Assembly (NCBI GenBank): GCA_964391725.1
Contig: CAYMNB010000010.1
Coordinates: forward strand, 6,930 to 70,929
Direction: 5' to 3'
DNA length: 64,000 bases
Source: SpSt-1165 sp964391725
Lineage (GTDB): Bacteria > Chloroflexota > Anaerolineae > Anaerolineales > Anaerolineaceae
Within the stretch, counting starts at the first letter, position 1. The number at the start of each line of letters is the position of its first letter. Under the pieces are notes generated by a model, which searched no databases, was not told the origin of the DNA, and worked only from the letters and a program-made list of their open reading frames with translations. Positions 50,510 to 58,688 of the stretch are shown here, piece by piece. Both the position numbers and the translations under genes were made by a program.

Positions 50510-52930
50510 TTATCCCAGTAAATGATAACGCCGCAGACGCAGGCTGTTACTCACCACAAATATCGAGCTGATGGCCATGGCTGCCGCCGCAAACATCGGA
50601 TGCAGCCAACCCAAAGCCGCGACAGGGATTAACACCACGTTGTAGAAAAACGCCCAGAATAGATTCTGTTTGATGGTTTTGAACACTTTCTTCGACAAAT
50701 GAATGGCGTTGACCACACCAGTCACATCTCCTTTGATCAACACAATGTCGGCGGTTTCGATGGCCACATCTGTGCCGGTGCCCAGAGCGATACCCACAGA
50801 AGCCTGTGCCAGCGCAGGCGCATCATTGATGCCGTCACCCACCATGGCTACCACCTGGTTTCCTTCCTGTGCTTTTCTGACAGTCTCCGCCTTGTCACCT
50901 GGCATCACCTCAGCATAGACCTCATCAATACCCAGTTGGGCAGCGATCGCCTCCGCCGTCCTTCTGTTATCACCGGTCAACAATGCGGTCGAAATCCGTC
51001 GTTGGTGCAGTAGAGAAACAGCCTGCTTTGCTTCTTTTTTCAAGGTATCCGCCACGGCAACCAGCCCCATTAATCTGCCATCCAGCGCCACCCCAACCAC
51101 CGTCTTTCCCTGGTTCTGCCAACCAGCGATGATGTCAGCATGAACATCGGCTGTCAGGTAACCAATCTCTTTCAGATACCGCGGAGATGCCACCAACCCT
51201 TTACCAACCGGCAATGTGCCTTCGATACCGCGTCCTTCCAACGCCTGAAAATCGGTTAATGGCAATAACTCCATCTCACGTTGCTTCACCTCGGCCAGAA
51301 TCGCTGTACCAATCGGATGCTCGCTGCCTTGTTCCAACGACGCACAGATACGCAGCACTTCGCTTTCTTGTCCTTGTTCAATGGCGTAGATGTCTGTCAC
51401 AGCTGGTTTTCCTTCGGTCAGTGTTCCGGTTTTATCAAAGATAACTGAATGGACACCGCCAGCGCGTTCCAAAATTTCACCATTTTTGAACAAGATGCCA
51501 TGCTTCGCTCCCAGACCAGTTCCCACGATGATAGCTGTTGGTGTTGCCAGCCCCATGGCGCAGGGACAGGCGATCACCAACACCGCCACGGTATTGATCA
51601 ATGCCCTGGTGATTGCGGTAACATCGGAGGCGGGCGGTAATGGCACAAAGAAATACCACACCACAAATGTAATCGTTGCGATCACCAACACCACCGGTAC
51701 AAAAACTGCCGAAATTTGGTCCGCTACACGCTGAATGGGCGCTCGGGTTGCCTGGGCAGCCTCCACCAACTTGATGATCTGCGATAGCAATGTCGATTCA
51801 CCAACGTTGGTAGCACGGAATTTGAACATCCCGGTCTGATTGATGGTGGCTCCAATAACTTTGTCGCCAGGTGCTTTGCTGACCGGCATAGATTCGCCAG
51901 TCACCATTGATTCATCAATGGTCGATTTTCCCTCTACCAGCACCCCGTCCACAGGGATCTTCTCGCCTGGCCGTACAACGATGATATCACCTTCAAGCAC
52001 ATCTTCAAACGCAATTTCTATCTCTTCACCCAGGCGGATCACATGAGCAGTTTCCGCCTGTAAACTCAGCAATTCCCGCACTGCCGCGCTGGTATTGCCT
52101 TTGGCGCGTGCTTCCAAAAATTTACCGACTTTGATAAGCGTGATGATGAGCGCTGACACCTCAAAATAGACATGTCCGGGAAAGACGCCTGCCATGACGA
52201 AGATGGAATAAAAATAAGCCGCGCTGGAACCAAGCGCAACCAGCACATCCATGCTGGCGCCGCCGCCCCGCACTGATTTAAAAGCTCCCACATAGTAATC
52301 CCAACCTACAATGAATTGCACCGGCGTTGCCAGGATTAAAAACAGCCAATCCATCCAGCCAGCATGCATCAATGACATCGGCAGCAACTGGAAATCACGC
52401 CCCATAGACAGGATAAAGAGCGGTGTTGAGAGAATGATGCCCAAAATGAGCAGCCTGCGCTGATGGGCAACTTCTTTCTTGCGGGCGATCCCTTCGACAT
52501 CTTCCTCAATCAGCGAATCTTCTGGAACCTGAAACCCTGCAGCGGCCAATTGATGCAACAGATCTTTAGGTTTAATCACCGTAGGAATGTAACGGACGGC
52601 TACCTCTCCCCCATTGCTCTCAGCAGTTATGATCCCCAAGACGCCCATCAGCTGAGTGAGTTTGGCGCCGATATCTGCTGGCAGCCACTTTTTTGGGATA
52701 GGCAGCGATAGTTCACCAGTTGGCACCTGATACCCATATTTCTCGATACGCTCGACGATTTCTTTGAGTGTGGTTTCCTCTGGATCAAAAGCGACCATGC
52801 CGCGTTCGTTGGCAAGGTTAAATGTGGCTTCTGCCACACCGCTGCCTTTTTTCGAAGCACGTTCCAATGTGGAGACACAATTGGCACAGGTCATGCCAAT
52901 GATCGGTAAAACAACTTGCTGCATGGACAT
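50510..52930 (-). CDS. copA: Cu(+)-exporting P1B-type ATPase
   Basis: This 806-residue copper exporter has an N-terminal metal-binding HMA domain with GMTCANCVSTLE (residues 13-24). A second HMA-like domain (about 80-145) has lost its CxxC. The membrane CPC motif is VIACPCAMGLATP. Phosphorylation motif DKTGTLTEG, HP motif GSEHPIGTAI and the hinge GDGINDAPAL are intact, and the C-terminal helices have YNVVLIPVAALG and an MxxSS motif (MAISS). All mark a P1B-1 Cu(I) pump. It is 58 bp downstream of a CopZ-like chaperone gene. Confidence 0.94.
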   Translation of the reverse strand: MSMQQVVLPIIGMTCANCVSTLERASKKGSGVAEATFNLANERGMVAFDPEETTLKEIVERIEKYGYQVPTGELSLPIPKKWLPADIGAKLTQLMGVLGIITAESNGGEVAVRYIPTVIKPKDLLHQLAAAGFQVPEDSLIEEDVEGIARKKEVAHQRRLLILGIILSTPLFILSMGRDFQLLPMSLMHAGWMDWLFLILATPVQFIVGWDYYVGAFKSVRGGGASMDVLVALGSSAAYFYSIFVMAGVFPGHVYFEVSALIITLIKVGKFLEARAKGNTSAAVRELLSLQAETAHVIRLGEEIEIAFEDVLEGDIIVVRPGEKIPVDGVLVEGKSTIDESMVTGESMPVSKAPGDKVIGATINQTGMFKFRATNVGESTLLSQIIKLVEAAQATRAPIQRVADQISAVFVPVVLVIATITFVVWYFFVPLPPASDVTAITRALINTVAVLVIACPCAMGLATPTAIIVGTGLGAKHGILFKNGEILERAGGVHSVIFDKTGTLTEGKPAVTDIYAIEQGQESEVLRICASLEQGSEHPIGTAILAEVKQREMELLPLTDFQALEGRGIEGTLPVGKGLVASPRYLKEIGYLTADVHADIIAGWQNQGKTVVGVALDGRLMGLVAVADTLKKEAKQAVSLLHQRRISTALLTGDNRRTAEAIAAQLGIDEVYAEVMPGDKAETVRKAQEGNQVVAMVGDGINDAPALAQASVGIALGTGTDVAIETADIVLIKGDVTGVVNAIHLSKKVFKTIKQNLFWAFFYNVVLIPVAALGWLHPMFAAAAMAISSIFVVSNSLRLRRYHLLG

Positions 52931-52988
52931 ATCATACCGCCTTGGGCTTAGATGGAAAATTTATATTTTGATACCAAGCGTCAATAGG

Positions 52989-53192
52989 TCAATCGGCTGC
53001 CGGATAACCGATTTCGCTGAGAATGGCCCGCACCGCAGAATCATCTGCCGGAGCATCATAGGTAACGGAAACCTGTTTGTTATCAACGTCAACGTTTACT
53101 GCGCTGATGCCGACCACATCGCTCAATTCAACTTTAATTGTCATCGCACAATGATTGCAATGAATGGCAGGTACTTGGTAGGTATTCTGCAT
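52989..53192 (-). CDS. copZ: CopZ-like copper chaperone
   Basis: This 67-residue single HMA domain has the beta-alpha-beta-beta-alpha-beta fold and binding motif HCNHCAMTIK (residues about 11-20). It would carry Cu(I) to the adjacent CopA. AAGGACAG precedes the ATG. The last residues ILSEIGYPAAD are usual for the family. The HC-x-HC spacing is a slight variant of the standard GMTCxxC, but Cys-x2-Cys is kept. Confidence 0.88.
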   Translation of the reverse strand: MQNTYQVPAIHCNHCAMTIKVELSDVVGISAVNVDVDNKQVSVTYDAPADDSAVRAILSEIGYPAAD

Positions 53193-53230
53193 GTTCTGTC
53201 CTTTACATGGAATTAAATATATTTTTCTAT

Positions 53231-53236
53231 ATTATA
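53231..53236 (-). promoter_or_regulatory. Candidate -10 element for copZ-copA
   Basis: TATAAT on the minus strand, 38 bases upstream of the copZ start, in an AT-rich gap. No clear -35 at 17 bp and no recognisable copper-regulator box. Confidence 0.35.
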
Positions 53237-53294
53237 TACCATTAATTCGGCATAGTATGTAAATTTTTTATCAGAATTTCCGAATCACCGAAGT

Positions 53295-53789
53295 TTACTC
53301 TGAGAATCGCTCCCAGCGAGTCACTTCTTCGAGTGATTTTTTCTCCCTGTGTGGCTGCTCTGCCGAAACACCTACGGTGATCAAAGTCTGTATGCGTAAT
53401 TTTGTTGGAACACTCAACAACTGTTTCAATTCTTCTTCCACGCGCTGGGTGGTTCCTTCCAACCAACAGGAACCGTAGCCAAGCGCGGTTGCTGCCAGCA
53501 ATATATTTTCTGTCGCAGCTGAGCCATCCTGCAGCCAATAAGGTGCTGTGGGATCCATCACCAGCGCTATGACCGCACCAGCTTTGGCGATCCAGGGGTT
53601 CATCCATCGACTGATTTGATCGATGGTATCCTGCTCAGTAATGATCACAAAAGTCCATGCCTGGCGGTTGTAACCGCTGGCCGCCAGTCTACCTGCATCG
53701 ATGATCATCAACAGATCGTCTTTAGGAATACGCTCTCCAGTATAGGCGCGAATCGACCTGCGCTTCTTTACAGCATCAAAAAATTCCAT
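53295..53789 (-). CDS. Nitroreductase-family oxidoreductase
   Basis: This 164-residue flavoprotein is of the short nitroreductase type. The start MEFFDAVKKRRSIRAYTGERIPKDDL holds the FMN phosphate-binding Arg pair. YNRQAWTFVIITEQDTIDQI is the second signature, and SAATENILLAATALGYGSCWLEG is the third. It reduces quinones, nitro compounds or enones with NAD(P)H. The C-terminus ends sooner than in most members, so it may be one of the small ferredoxin/flavin-type forms. It is 12 bp downstream of the lipoprotein hydrolase gene on the same strand. Confidence 0.87.
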   Translation of the reverse strand: MEFFDAVKKRRSIRAYTGERIPKDDLLMIIDAGRLAASGYNRQAWTFVIITEQDTIDQISRWMNPWIAKAGAVIALVMDPTAPYWLQDGSAATENILLAATALGYGSCWLEGTTQRVEEELKQLLSVPTKLRIQTLITVGVSAEQPHREKKSLEEVTRWERFSE

Positions 53790-53801
53790 GGTATCTCACA
53801 A

Positions 53802-54746
53802 TCAATAAATATATGCCCATTCGATCAGCCACCCTTTGAGCAGTGCAGACAGGTCGATATTCAGCGATGGGTCAAAAAGCCGAACTCCATGCTCGTTGCC
53901 ATCAGCGATCACGGCCTGATAACCGGTGCCTTCGACATCCTGACAGGTCTGTGCGCTCAACGCATCCCCTTCAGAAGCCACACAACGCACTGGGATACCT
54001 GCCTGGGTCAAAGATTCAACAGAGGAGGCAAAATCCTGCTCCAAATAACTGCCGGGTGAAATTGACACCACCCCCGAGCAGTTGATCCCTTCTATCTCCA
54101 ACATACGTTCACAGGCATTCACCGCGGCGTCTGCCCCGATGCTTGTGCCAACCACCAGGATGCGTGAAGGATCCACAAACCGGAAGGAAGCCACCGCTTC
54201 AATGGCGGCCGAGGCATCGTTGATCCATTCCTCTCTTGATTCCACACTATCTTCCTTGCATCCGCCCAGACAATTTCGGAAAGTGAAGGTAAACACCGCA
54301 AAATCGAATCCTTCATTCATGGGAGAAAACCAGCTGGGGTCAGTCCATGGTTCACCGCCACTACGCACACTGGCCGCCATGTCCCGATTTTGCAGCCAGG
54401 GAGCAATAGCGATCCATTCGATATTATGATCCATGGGGTATTGATGCATGAGAATCACAACGGGGGCGTTGGGATAAGCCGGCGGATAGAAATCGCCGTC
54501 AATGGTTGCCCCATCATTGGTTACAAAGCGAAACGCAAGCGGTTCCACCGGCAAAGGAGTCGGCTCAACAGCGGCTTCTTCCATGGGTGCACCATTTTCT
54601 TCAACCGGGTCTCCCTCATCCAATGGAGCAATTTCGCCGGTTGGTTCCACGGCAACCGTTGCATCAACCATATCAGCATCTTGTTGCTGGCAGGCACTCA
54701 GTATCACAAGAATCACCATCAAGTTCAATAACCACAGTTTCTTCAT
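53802..54746 (-). CDS. Lipoprotein alpha/beta hydrolase
   Basis: This 314-residue exported lipoprotein has signal MKKLWLLNLMVILVILSAC (lipobox LSAC). A Glu/Pro-rich spacer follows (about 20-65). The alpha/beta-hydrolase fold starts near residue 70 with TIDGDFYPPAYPNAPVVILMH. The nucleophile elbow is VVGTSIGADAAVNACE (Ser about residue 203), and a likely acid and His lie in the later CVASEGDAL and GNEHGVRL. The layout resembles dienelactone-hydrolase-like esterases. Substrate is unknown. GGAG lies 8 bases upstream. Confidence 0.82.
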   Translation of the reverse strand: MKKLWLLNLMVILVILSACQQQDADMVDATVAVEPTGEIAPLDEGDPVEENGAPMEEAAVEPTPLPVEPLAFRFVTNDGATIDGDFYPPAYPNAPVVILMHQYPMDHNIEWIAIAPWLQNRDMAASVRSGGEPWTDPSWFSPMNEGFDFAVFTFTFRNCLGGCKEDSVESREEWINDASAAIEAVASFRFVDPSRILVVGTSIGADAAVNACERMLEIEGINCSGVVSISPGSYLEQDFASSVESLTQAGIPVRCVASEGDALSAQTCQDVEGTGYQAVIADGNEHGVRLFDPSLNIDLSALLKGWLIEWAYIY

Positions 54747-54805
54747 AGGATGGGCTCCGTTTCTTCAATTCTCACAGTATAGTATTGTACATGAAAGCGG
54801 TTATT

Positions 54806-56005
54806 CTAACCAGATTTCACACAAACCAGCCCCTTGAGATATTCCGATTCAGGAAAATTGAGCAGAATGGGATGGTCGCGGTCCTGGTGTAACTGGCGCA
54901 CAATCTGGTACTCACCGCCCGCATCCAGCGCTGCCCCCTCTACGATCTGCCGGAAGAACTCGGCTGAAATACCACCAGAGCAAGAAAATGTAAATAGCAA
55001 GCCGCCTGGACGCAGCAACTTCATCGCCAGCAAATTGATGTCTTTGTAACCGCGGGCTGCCTTCTGTGCCTGTGATTTTGTATGCGCGAATTTGGGCGGA
55101 TCGAGGATTATGCAATCAAAAAAGCGCCGTGAATCACGGAAGGTTCGCAATGCCTGGAAAACATCAGCTCCCAGCCATTCGTGCTCGCTCTCATCAAACC
55201 CATTCAAGGCAAAATTCATTTTCGCTGTTGCCAGGGCATCTTCTGACGAATCAATGGATGTAATTCGCCTTGCTCCACCTGCCAATGCATACACCCCAAA
55301 AGCTCCGGTGTAGCTGAAACAGTTCAACACCTCGCTGCCGGGCAAAACCATCTCTCGCAGTATTTGACGATTACGACGCTGGTCCAGATAAAAACCGGTC
55401 TTCTGCCCGCCTGAGATATCGACTTGAAATGACAGGCCGTTTTCCTGAATGTTGAACAGTTCAGGCTGCATGCCATGTATAACCCCGATACGCGGCTCTA
55501 GTCCTTCCAAAACCCGCACGTCCACATCGGAGCGTTCGAAAATCTGTATCCCGTCCAATAGCGAAAGCAAGCTGTCGGCTATTTCTTTCCGCCAAAATTC
55601 TACACCGGCCGAAAGAATTTGCACTACCAGAAACTGTGCGTATCGATCCACGATCATGCCAGGCAAGCCATCTGACTCGCCATGCACCAACCGCATGGCG
55701 TTGGTCTCCTTCTCAATACCCAGCCGTTGCCGCATGTCAATTGCAAGATTAAGCCGCTGCTTCAGAAAGGCTTGATCGACCATATCCTCCGCATCCCATG
55801 TCCAAATTCGCACACGGATGGCAGAAGACGGGCTGTAAGCCCCTCTGGCGAGCCAGGTACCGGTAGAATCTACCACATCCACCGTACAGCCTGGTTGTAC
55901 CTCTCCATCACAACGCTCAACCGCCCCGGAATAGATCCAGGGGTGGCGTTTCAAAATAGACCTCTCCCGCCCCTTCTTTAACACCACTCTCGGCAAAGCT
56001 TTCAT
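54806..56005 (-). CDS. rlmI: 23S rRNA methyltransferase, RlmI type (PUA plus SAM domain)
   Basis: This 399-residue class I SAM-dependent methylase resembles RlmI, which methylates C5 of a cytosine in 23S rRNA. An N-terminal PUA domain (GRERSILKRHPWIYSGAVERCDG) is followed by an EEhyd-like region with LRIVHGESDGLPG-type GESDGLPGMIVDRY. The SAM domain has VLNCFSYTGAFGVYAL (motif I) and DCIILDPPKFAHTKSQ (motif IV). The C-terminal fold is complete. Its start overlaps the ligase stop (ATGA), so translation is coupled to ligA. Confidence 0.9.
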   Translation of the reverse strand: MKALPRVVLKKGRERSILKRHPWIYSGAVERCDGEVQPGCTVDVVDSTGTWLARGAYSPSSAIRVRIWTWDAEDMVDQAFLKQRLNLAIDMRQRLGIEKETNAMRLVHGESDGLPGMIVDRYAQFLVVQILSAGVEFWRKEIADSLLSLLDGIQIFERSDVDVRVLEGLEPRIGVIHGMQPELFNIQENGLSFQVDISGGQKTGFYLDQRRNRQILREMVLPGSEVLNCFSYTGAFGVYALAGGARRITSIDSSEDALATAKMNFALNGFDESEHEWLGADVFQALRTFRDSRRFFDCIILDPPKFAHTKSQAQKAARGYKDINLLAMKLLRPGGLLFTFSCSGGISAEFFRQIVEGAALDAGGEYQIVRQLHQDRDHPILLNFPESEYLKGLVCVKSG

Positions 56006-58077
56006 CCTGCCGCCTCAGTGATCATACGATCAATATCTTCTTCGCTCACAATCGCCACCCCCAATGCTTTGGCTTTATCCAGCTTGGAACCCGCTGATTC
56101 TCCCGCCACCAGATAATCAGTGTTTTTGCTGACAGCGCCGGTCACCTTGCCGCCATGCTCTTCAAGAAAAGCCTGCATCTCGCTCCTTGAACGGTTTGGC
56201 AAGGTTCCCGTGATCACAAACGTCTGGCCGGCAAAGACCTGTACAGAAGTTTGCTCTTCGACTGTTTCTTCCATGGTTAGAGACAAGCCCACATGGCGCA
56301 GCTTTTCGATCAGTTGTTTGTTTCTGGGAGTCGAGAACCAGTCCAGTATCGATTGTGCGATATTGGGACCGACACCCGGCAGCGCTTCCAGTTCATCCTG
56401 GCTGGCCTGGCCGAGGGTATCGATCGAGCGGAAATGACGGGCCAGATCATTGGCCATCACCTCACCAACACCGCGAATCCCCAACCCATTAATCAATCTT
56501 GCCAAAGGCCGTTTTTTGGAGTCTTCAATAGCGTTGAGTAGATTATCGACCTTCTTCTCGCCAAAACCATCCAAAGCCAACAGTTTGTCACGATCCAGTT
56601 GATACAGATCCGCCAGGTCCTTAACCATGCCGATTTCTGCCAGTTGGGCAGCGATCTTGATGCCCAATCCTTCAATATTCATTGCGCCTAACGACACAAA
56701 ATGTTCCAGGTTGCGCACCAGTTGTGCCGGACAATTGGTGTTGACACAATAGACCGCAACTTCGCCCTCTATATGCTCCACCGGCGAGCCGCACGATGGG
56801 CAGGTTTCTGGAATTTCATATACTTGCTCTTCACCACTGCGGGCATCTATGATGGGGCCGACAATATAAGGGATCACATCGCCTGCCCGCTTGATGACCA
56901 CCCGGTCACCCACCCGGATATCTTTTTGTTCAATGAAATCAAAATTGTGCAAGGTGGCATGTTGCACGGTCACTCCGCCAACCTCAACCGGCTGCAATAC
57001 TGCGTAGGGTGTGATCACCCCGGTGCGGCCGACATTGGTTCTGATTTCCAATAAAGTGGTGATTTCCTCTCGTGCCGGATATTTCAAGGCCAGTGCACCG
57101 CGCGGATCTTTACCAACTACTCCCAACGAATCTGATAACGCCAGATCATTGATCTTGATCACCTGTCCATCCGCCTCAAAATTCAACTCATCACGCCTGG
57201 AAAGGCGTTCTTCACAAATTTCGATGACTTCATCTATATCCCCGGCATAGAATGAGAGGTCGCTGACAGGAAAACCCCATCCACGCAGCAATTGCAGTTG
57301 CTCCCATTGAGTTTGAGGTAGATCTTCGGAACAAACCACAATGGCATAGCAATACCAGGTCAACGGCCTCGTGGCTGTCAGGCTGGAATCCAACTGCCGC
57401 AGCGAACCAGCAGCCGTGTTGCGCGGATTCTGGTAGGTTTTCTCCCCGGTTGCTTCCATCTGTCGATTGAGGGCTTCAAAATCGGATAGGGTGATAAAGG
57501 CCTCGCCCCTCACAACCAGCTCTGAAGGGGTTGAAATACCCTGATTGTCATGCTTCAGCGTCAATGGAACAGCTCGGATCGTGCGCACATTGGCGGTGAT
57601 ATCTTCCCCGATTTCACCATTTCCTCGGGTGACACCTCGCACCAATGTACCGTTTTGGTAATGCGCAACAATGGTCAATCCGTCAATTTTCGGCTCCACT
57701 ACAAAATCTGCCTGTAACACGCGCTGGTCCAGTTTGGCAATCCTCGTATACCATGCACGAATTCCCTCTATCTCTGTCACACTGGCTAATGACAAGATTG
57801 GTTTCGGGTGGGCTACTTTCTCAAAATACGACACCACTTCTGCGCCGGCTCTTTGTGAAGGCGAATCGGAAGCCACCCATTCAGGATGCACAGTTTCAAT
57901 TTCAATCAATTGACGATACAGCCGATCATACTCTGCGTCGCTGACCGTTGGCTGATTCAACACATAATACTCGTATCCGTAACGATTGAGTTGTTCCTTC
58001 AATTGCCTATAGCGATCCTTATCCTGATCAGTGCCACTGGATTCAGAAATGTCGCGATAAAACAGGTTTTTTTGCAT
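56002..58077 (-). CDS. ligA: NAD-dependent DNA ligase
   Basis: This 691-residue enzyme seals nicks in DNA replication and repair. It shows the NAD+ binding Ia domain (YRQLKEQLNRYGYEYYVLNQPTVSDAEYDRLY), the adenylation motif FVVEPKIDGLTIV with active Lys (KxDG), the Cys4 zinc finger CPSCG...CVNTNCPAQ, several helix-hairpin-helix motifs and a BRCT domain at the end (FAGQTFVITGTLPNRSRSEM). The start ATG 58077 has GAGGTG 8 bases upstream; a GTG three codons earlier is too close to it. No truncation. Confidence 0.96.
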   Translation of the reverse strand: MQKNLFYRDISESSGTDQDKDRYRQLKEQLNRYGYEYYVLNQPTVSDAEYDRLYRQLIEIETVHPEWVASDSPSQRAGAEVVSYFEKVAHPKPILSLASVTEIEGIRAWYTRIAKLDQRVLQADFVVEPKIDGLTIVAHYQNGTLVRGVTRGNGEIGEDITANVRTIRAVPLTLKHDNQGISTPSELVVRGEAFITLSDFEALNRQMEATGEKTYQNPRNTAAGSLRQLDSSLTATRPLTWYCYAIVVCSEDLPQTQWEQLQLLRGWGFPVSDLSFYAGDIDEVIEICEERLSRRDELNFEADGQVIKINDLALSDSLGVVGKDPRGALALKYPAREEITTLLEIRTNVGRTGVITPYAVLQPVEVGGVTVQHATLHNFDFIEQKDIRVGDRVVIKRAGDVIPYIVGPIIDARSGEEQVYEIPETCPSCGSPVEHIEGEVAVYCVNTNCPAQLVRNLEHFVSLGAMNIEGLGIKIAAQLAEIGMVKDLADLYQLDRDKLLALDGFGEKKVDNLLNAIEDSKKRPLARLINGLGIRGVGEVMANDLARHFRSIDTLGQASQDELEALPGVGPNIAQSILDWFSTPRNKQLIEKLRHVGLSLTMEETVEEQTSVQVFAGQTFVITGTLPNRSRSEMQAFLEEHGGKVTGAVSKNTDYLVAGESAGSKLDKAKALGVAIVSEEDIDRMITEAAG

Positions 58078-58237
58078 CCCAAACACCTCATTTTGCGTAT
58101 ACTTAGTGATTATATTGTATCGTTAATAGACGCGCGTCAGGCCTGTTTTCCTTTGTTAGAAATGGCAAGTGAGAATGTGACCTCTCGGTTAATTAAGAAT
58201 TTTGTCTGGAAAGCCGCTACCGTTAAATTTCATACAG

Positions 58238-58243
58238 TATAAT
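58238..58243 (+). promoter_or_regulatory. Candidate -10 element for the zinc-ribbon/radical SAM cluster
   Basis: TATAAT 52 bases before the first gene of the cluster, with TTAAAT at a short distance upstream as a weak -35. The intergenic region 58078-58295 shows no other feature I can name. Confidence 0.35.
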
Positions 58244-58295
58244 CAAGTAGCTACGTTCACTACAACCCAAGCAACCATCATCAGGAGGTATTTTT

Positions 58296-58658
58296 ATGGC
58301 AGGCAAAGTCATCGGCTATATCTTTTCAGCGATATTGATCTTTTTCGGTGTCCTGTTCATCATGGGCGCTTTTAGTGCCTCTGGCAGCCCTGGCTGGATC
58401 TTTGTGGGTATTATCCTGGTCGGCATTGCTTTTGGTATCATTTTCCTGCTGGGGCGTAAAAAGAAAGCGGATGCCGCTGCGCAACCTGTCACCTATGAGA
58501 TCAACCTGCCCGGTCAGGTCACCATGGACACGATTAAGTGCCAATCATGCGGGGGTGCTCTGACCAAAAAAGACATCCACATGGTTGCCGGCGCGCCGGT
58601 TGTGACCTGCCCCTACTGCGAAACAACCTACCAATTGACCGAAGAACCCAAATGGTGA
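58296..58658 (+). CDS. Small membrane protein with a C-terminal zinc ribbon
   Basis: This 120-residue protein has two membrane helices (about 4-28 and 34-53), then RKKK and a cytoplasmic zinc-ribbon-like domain. Cysteines come in two pairs: IKCQSCGG (about 81-86) and VTCPYCET (about 104-109). AGGAGG gives a strong ribosome site 6 bases before the ATG. It lies 30 bp upstream of the Cys-tailed membrane protein gene, on the same strand and probably in one transcript. It could be a partner of that protein or a metal-bound scaffold, but function is unknown. I recognise the fold type, not the family. Confidence 0.68.
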   Translation: MAGKVIGYIFSAILIFFGVLFIMGAFSASGSPGWIFVGIILVGIAFGIIFLLGRKKKADAAAQPVTYEINLPGQVTMDTIKCQSCGGALTKKDIHMVAGAPVVTCPYCETTYQLTEEPKW

Positions 58659-58688
58659 TCAATATTCAAAATCGAAGGTGAGAAAACA

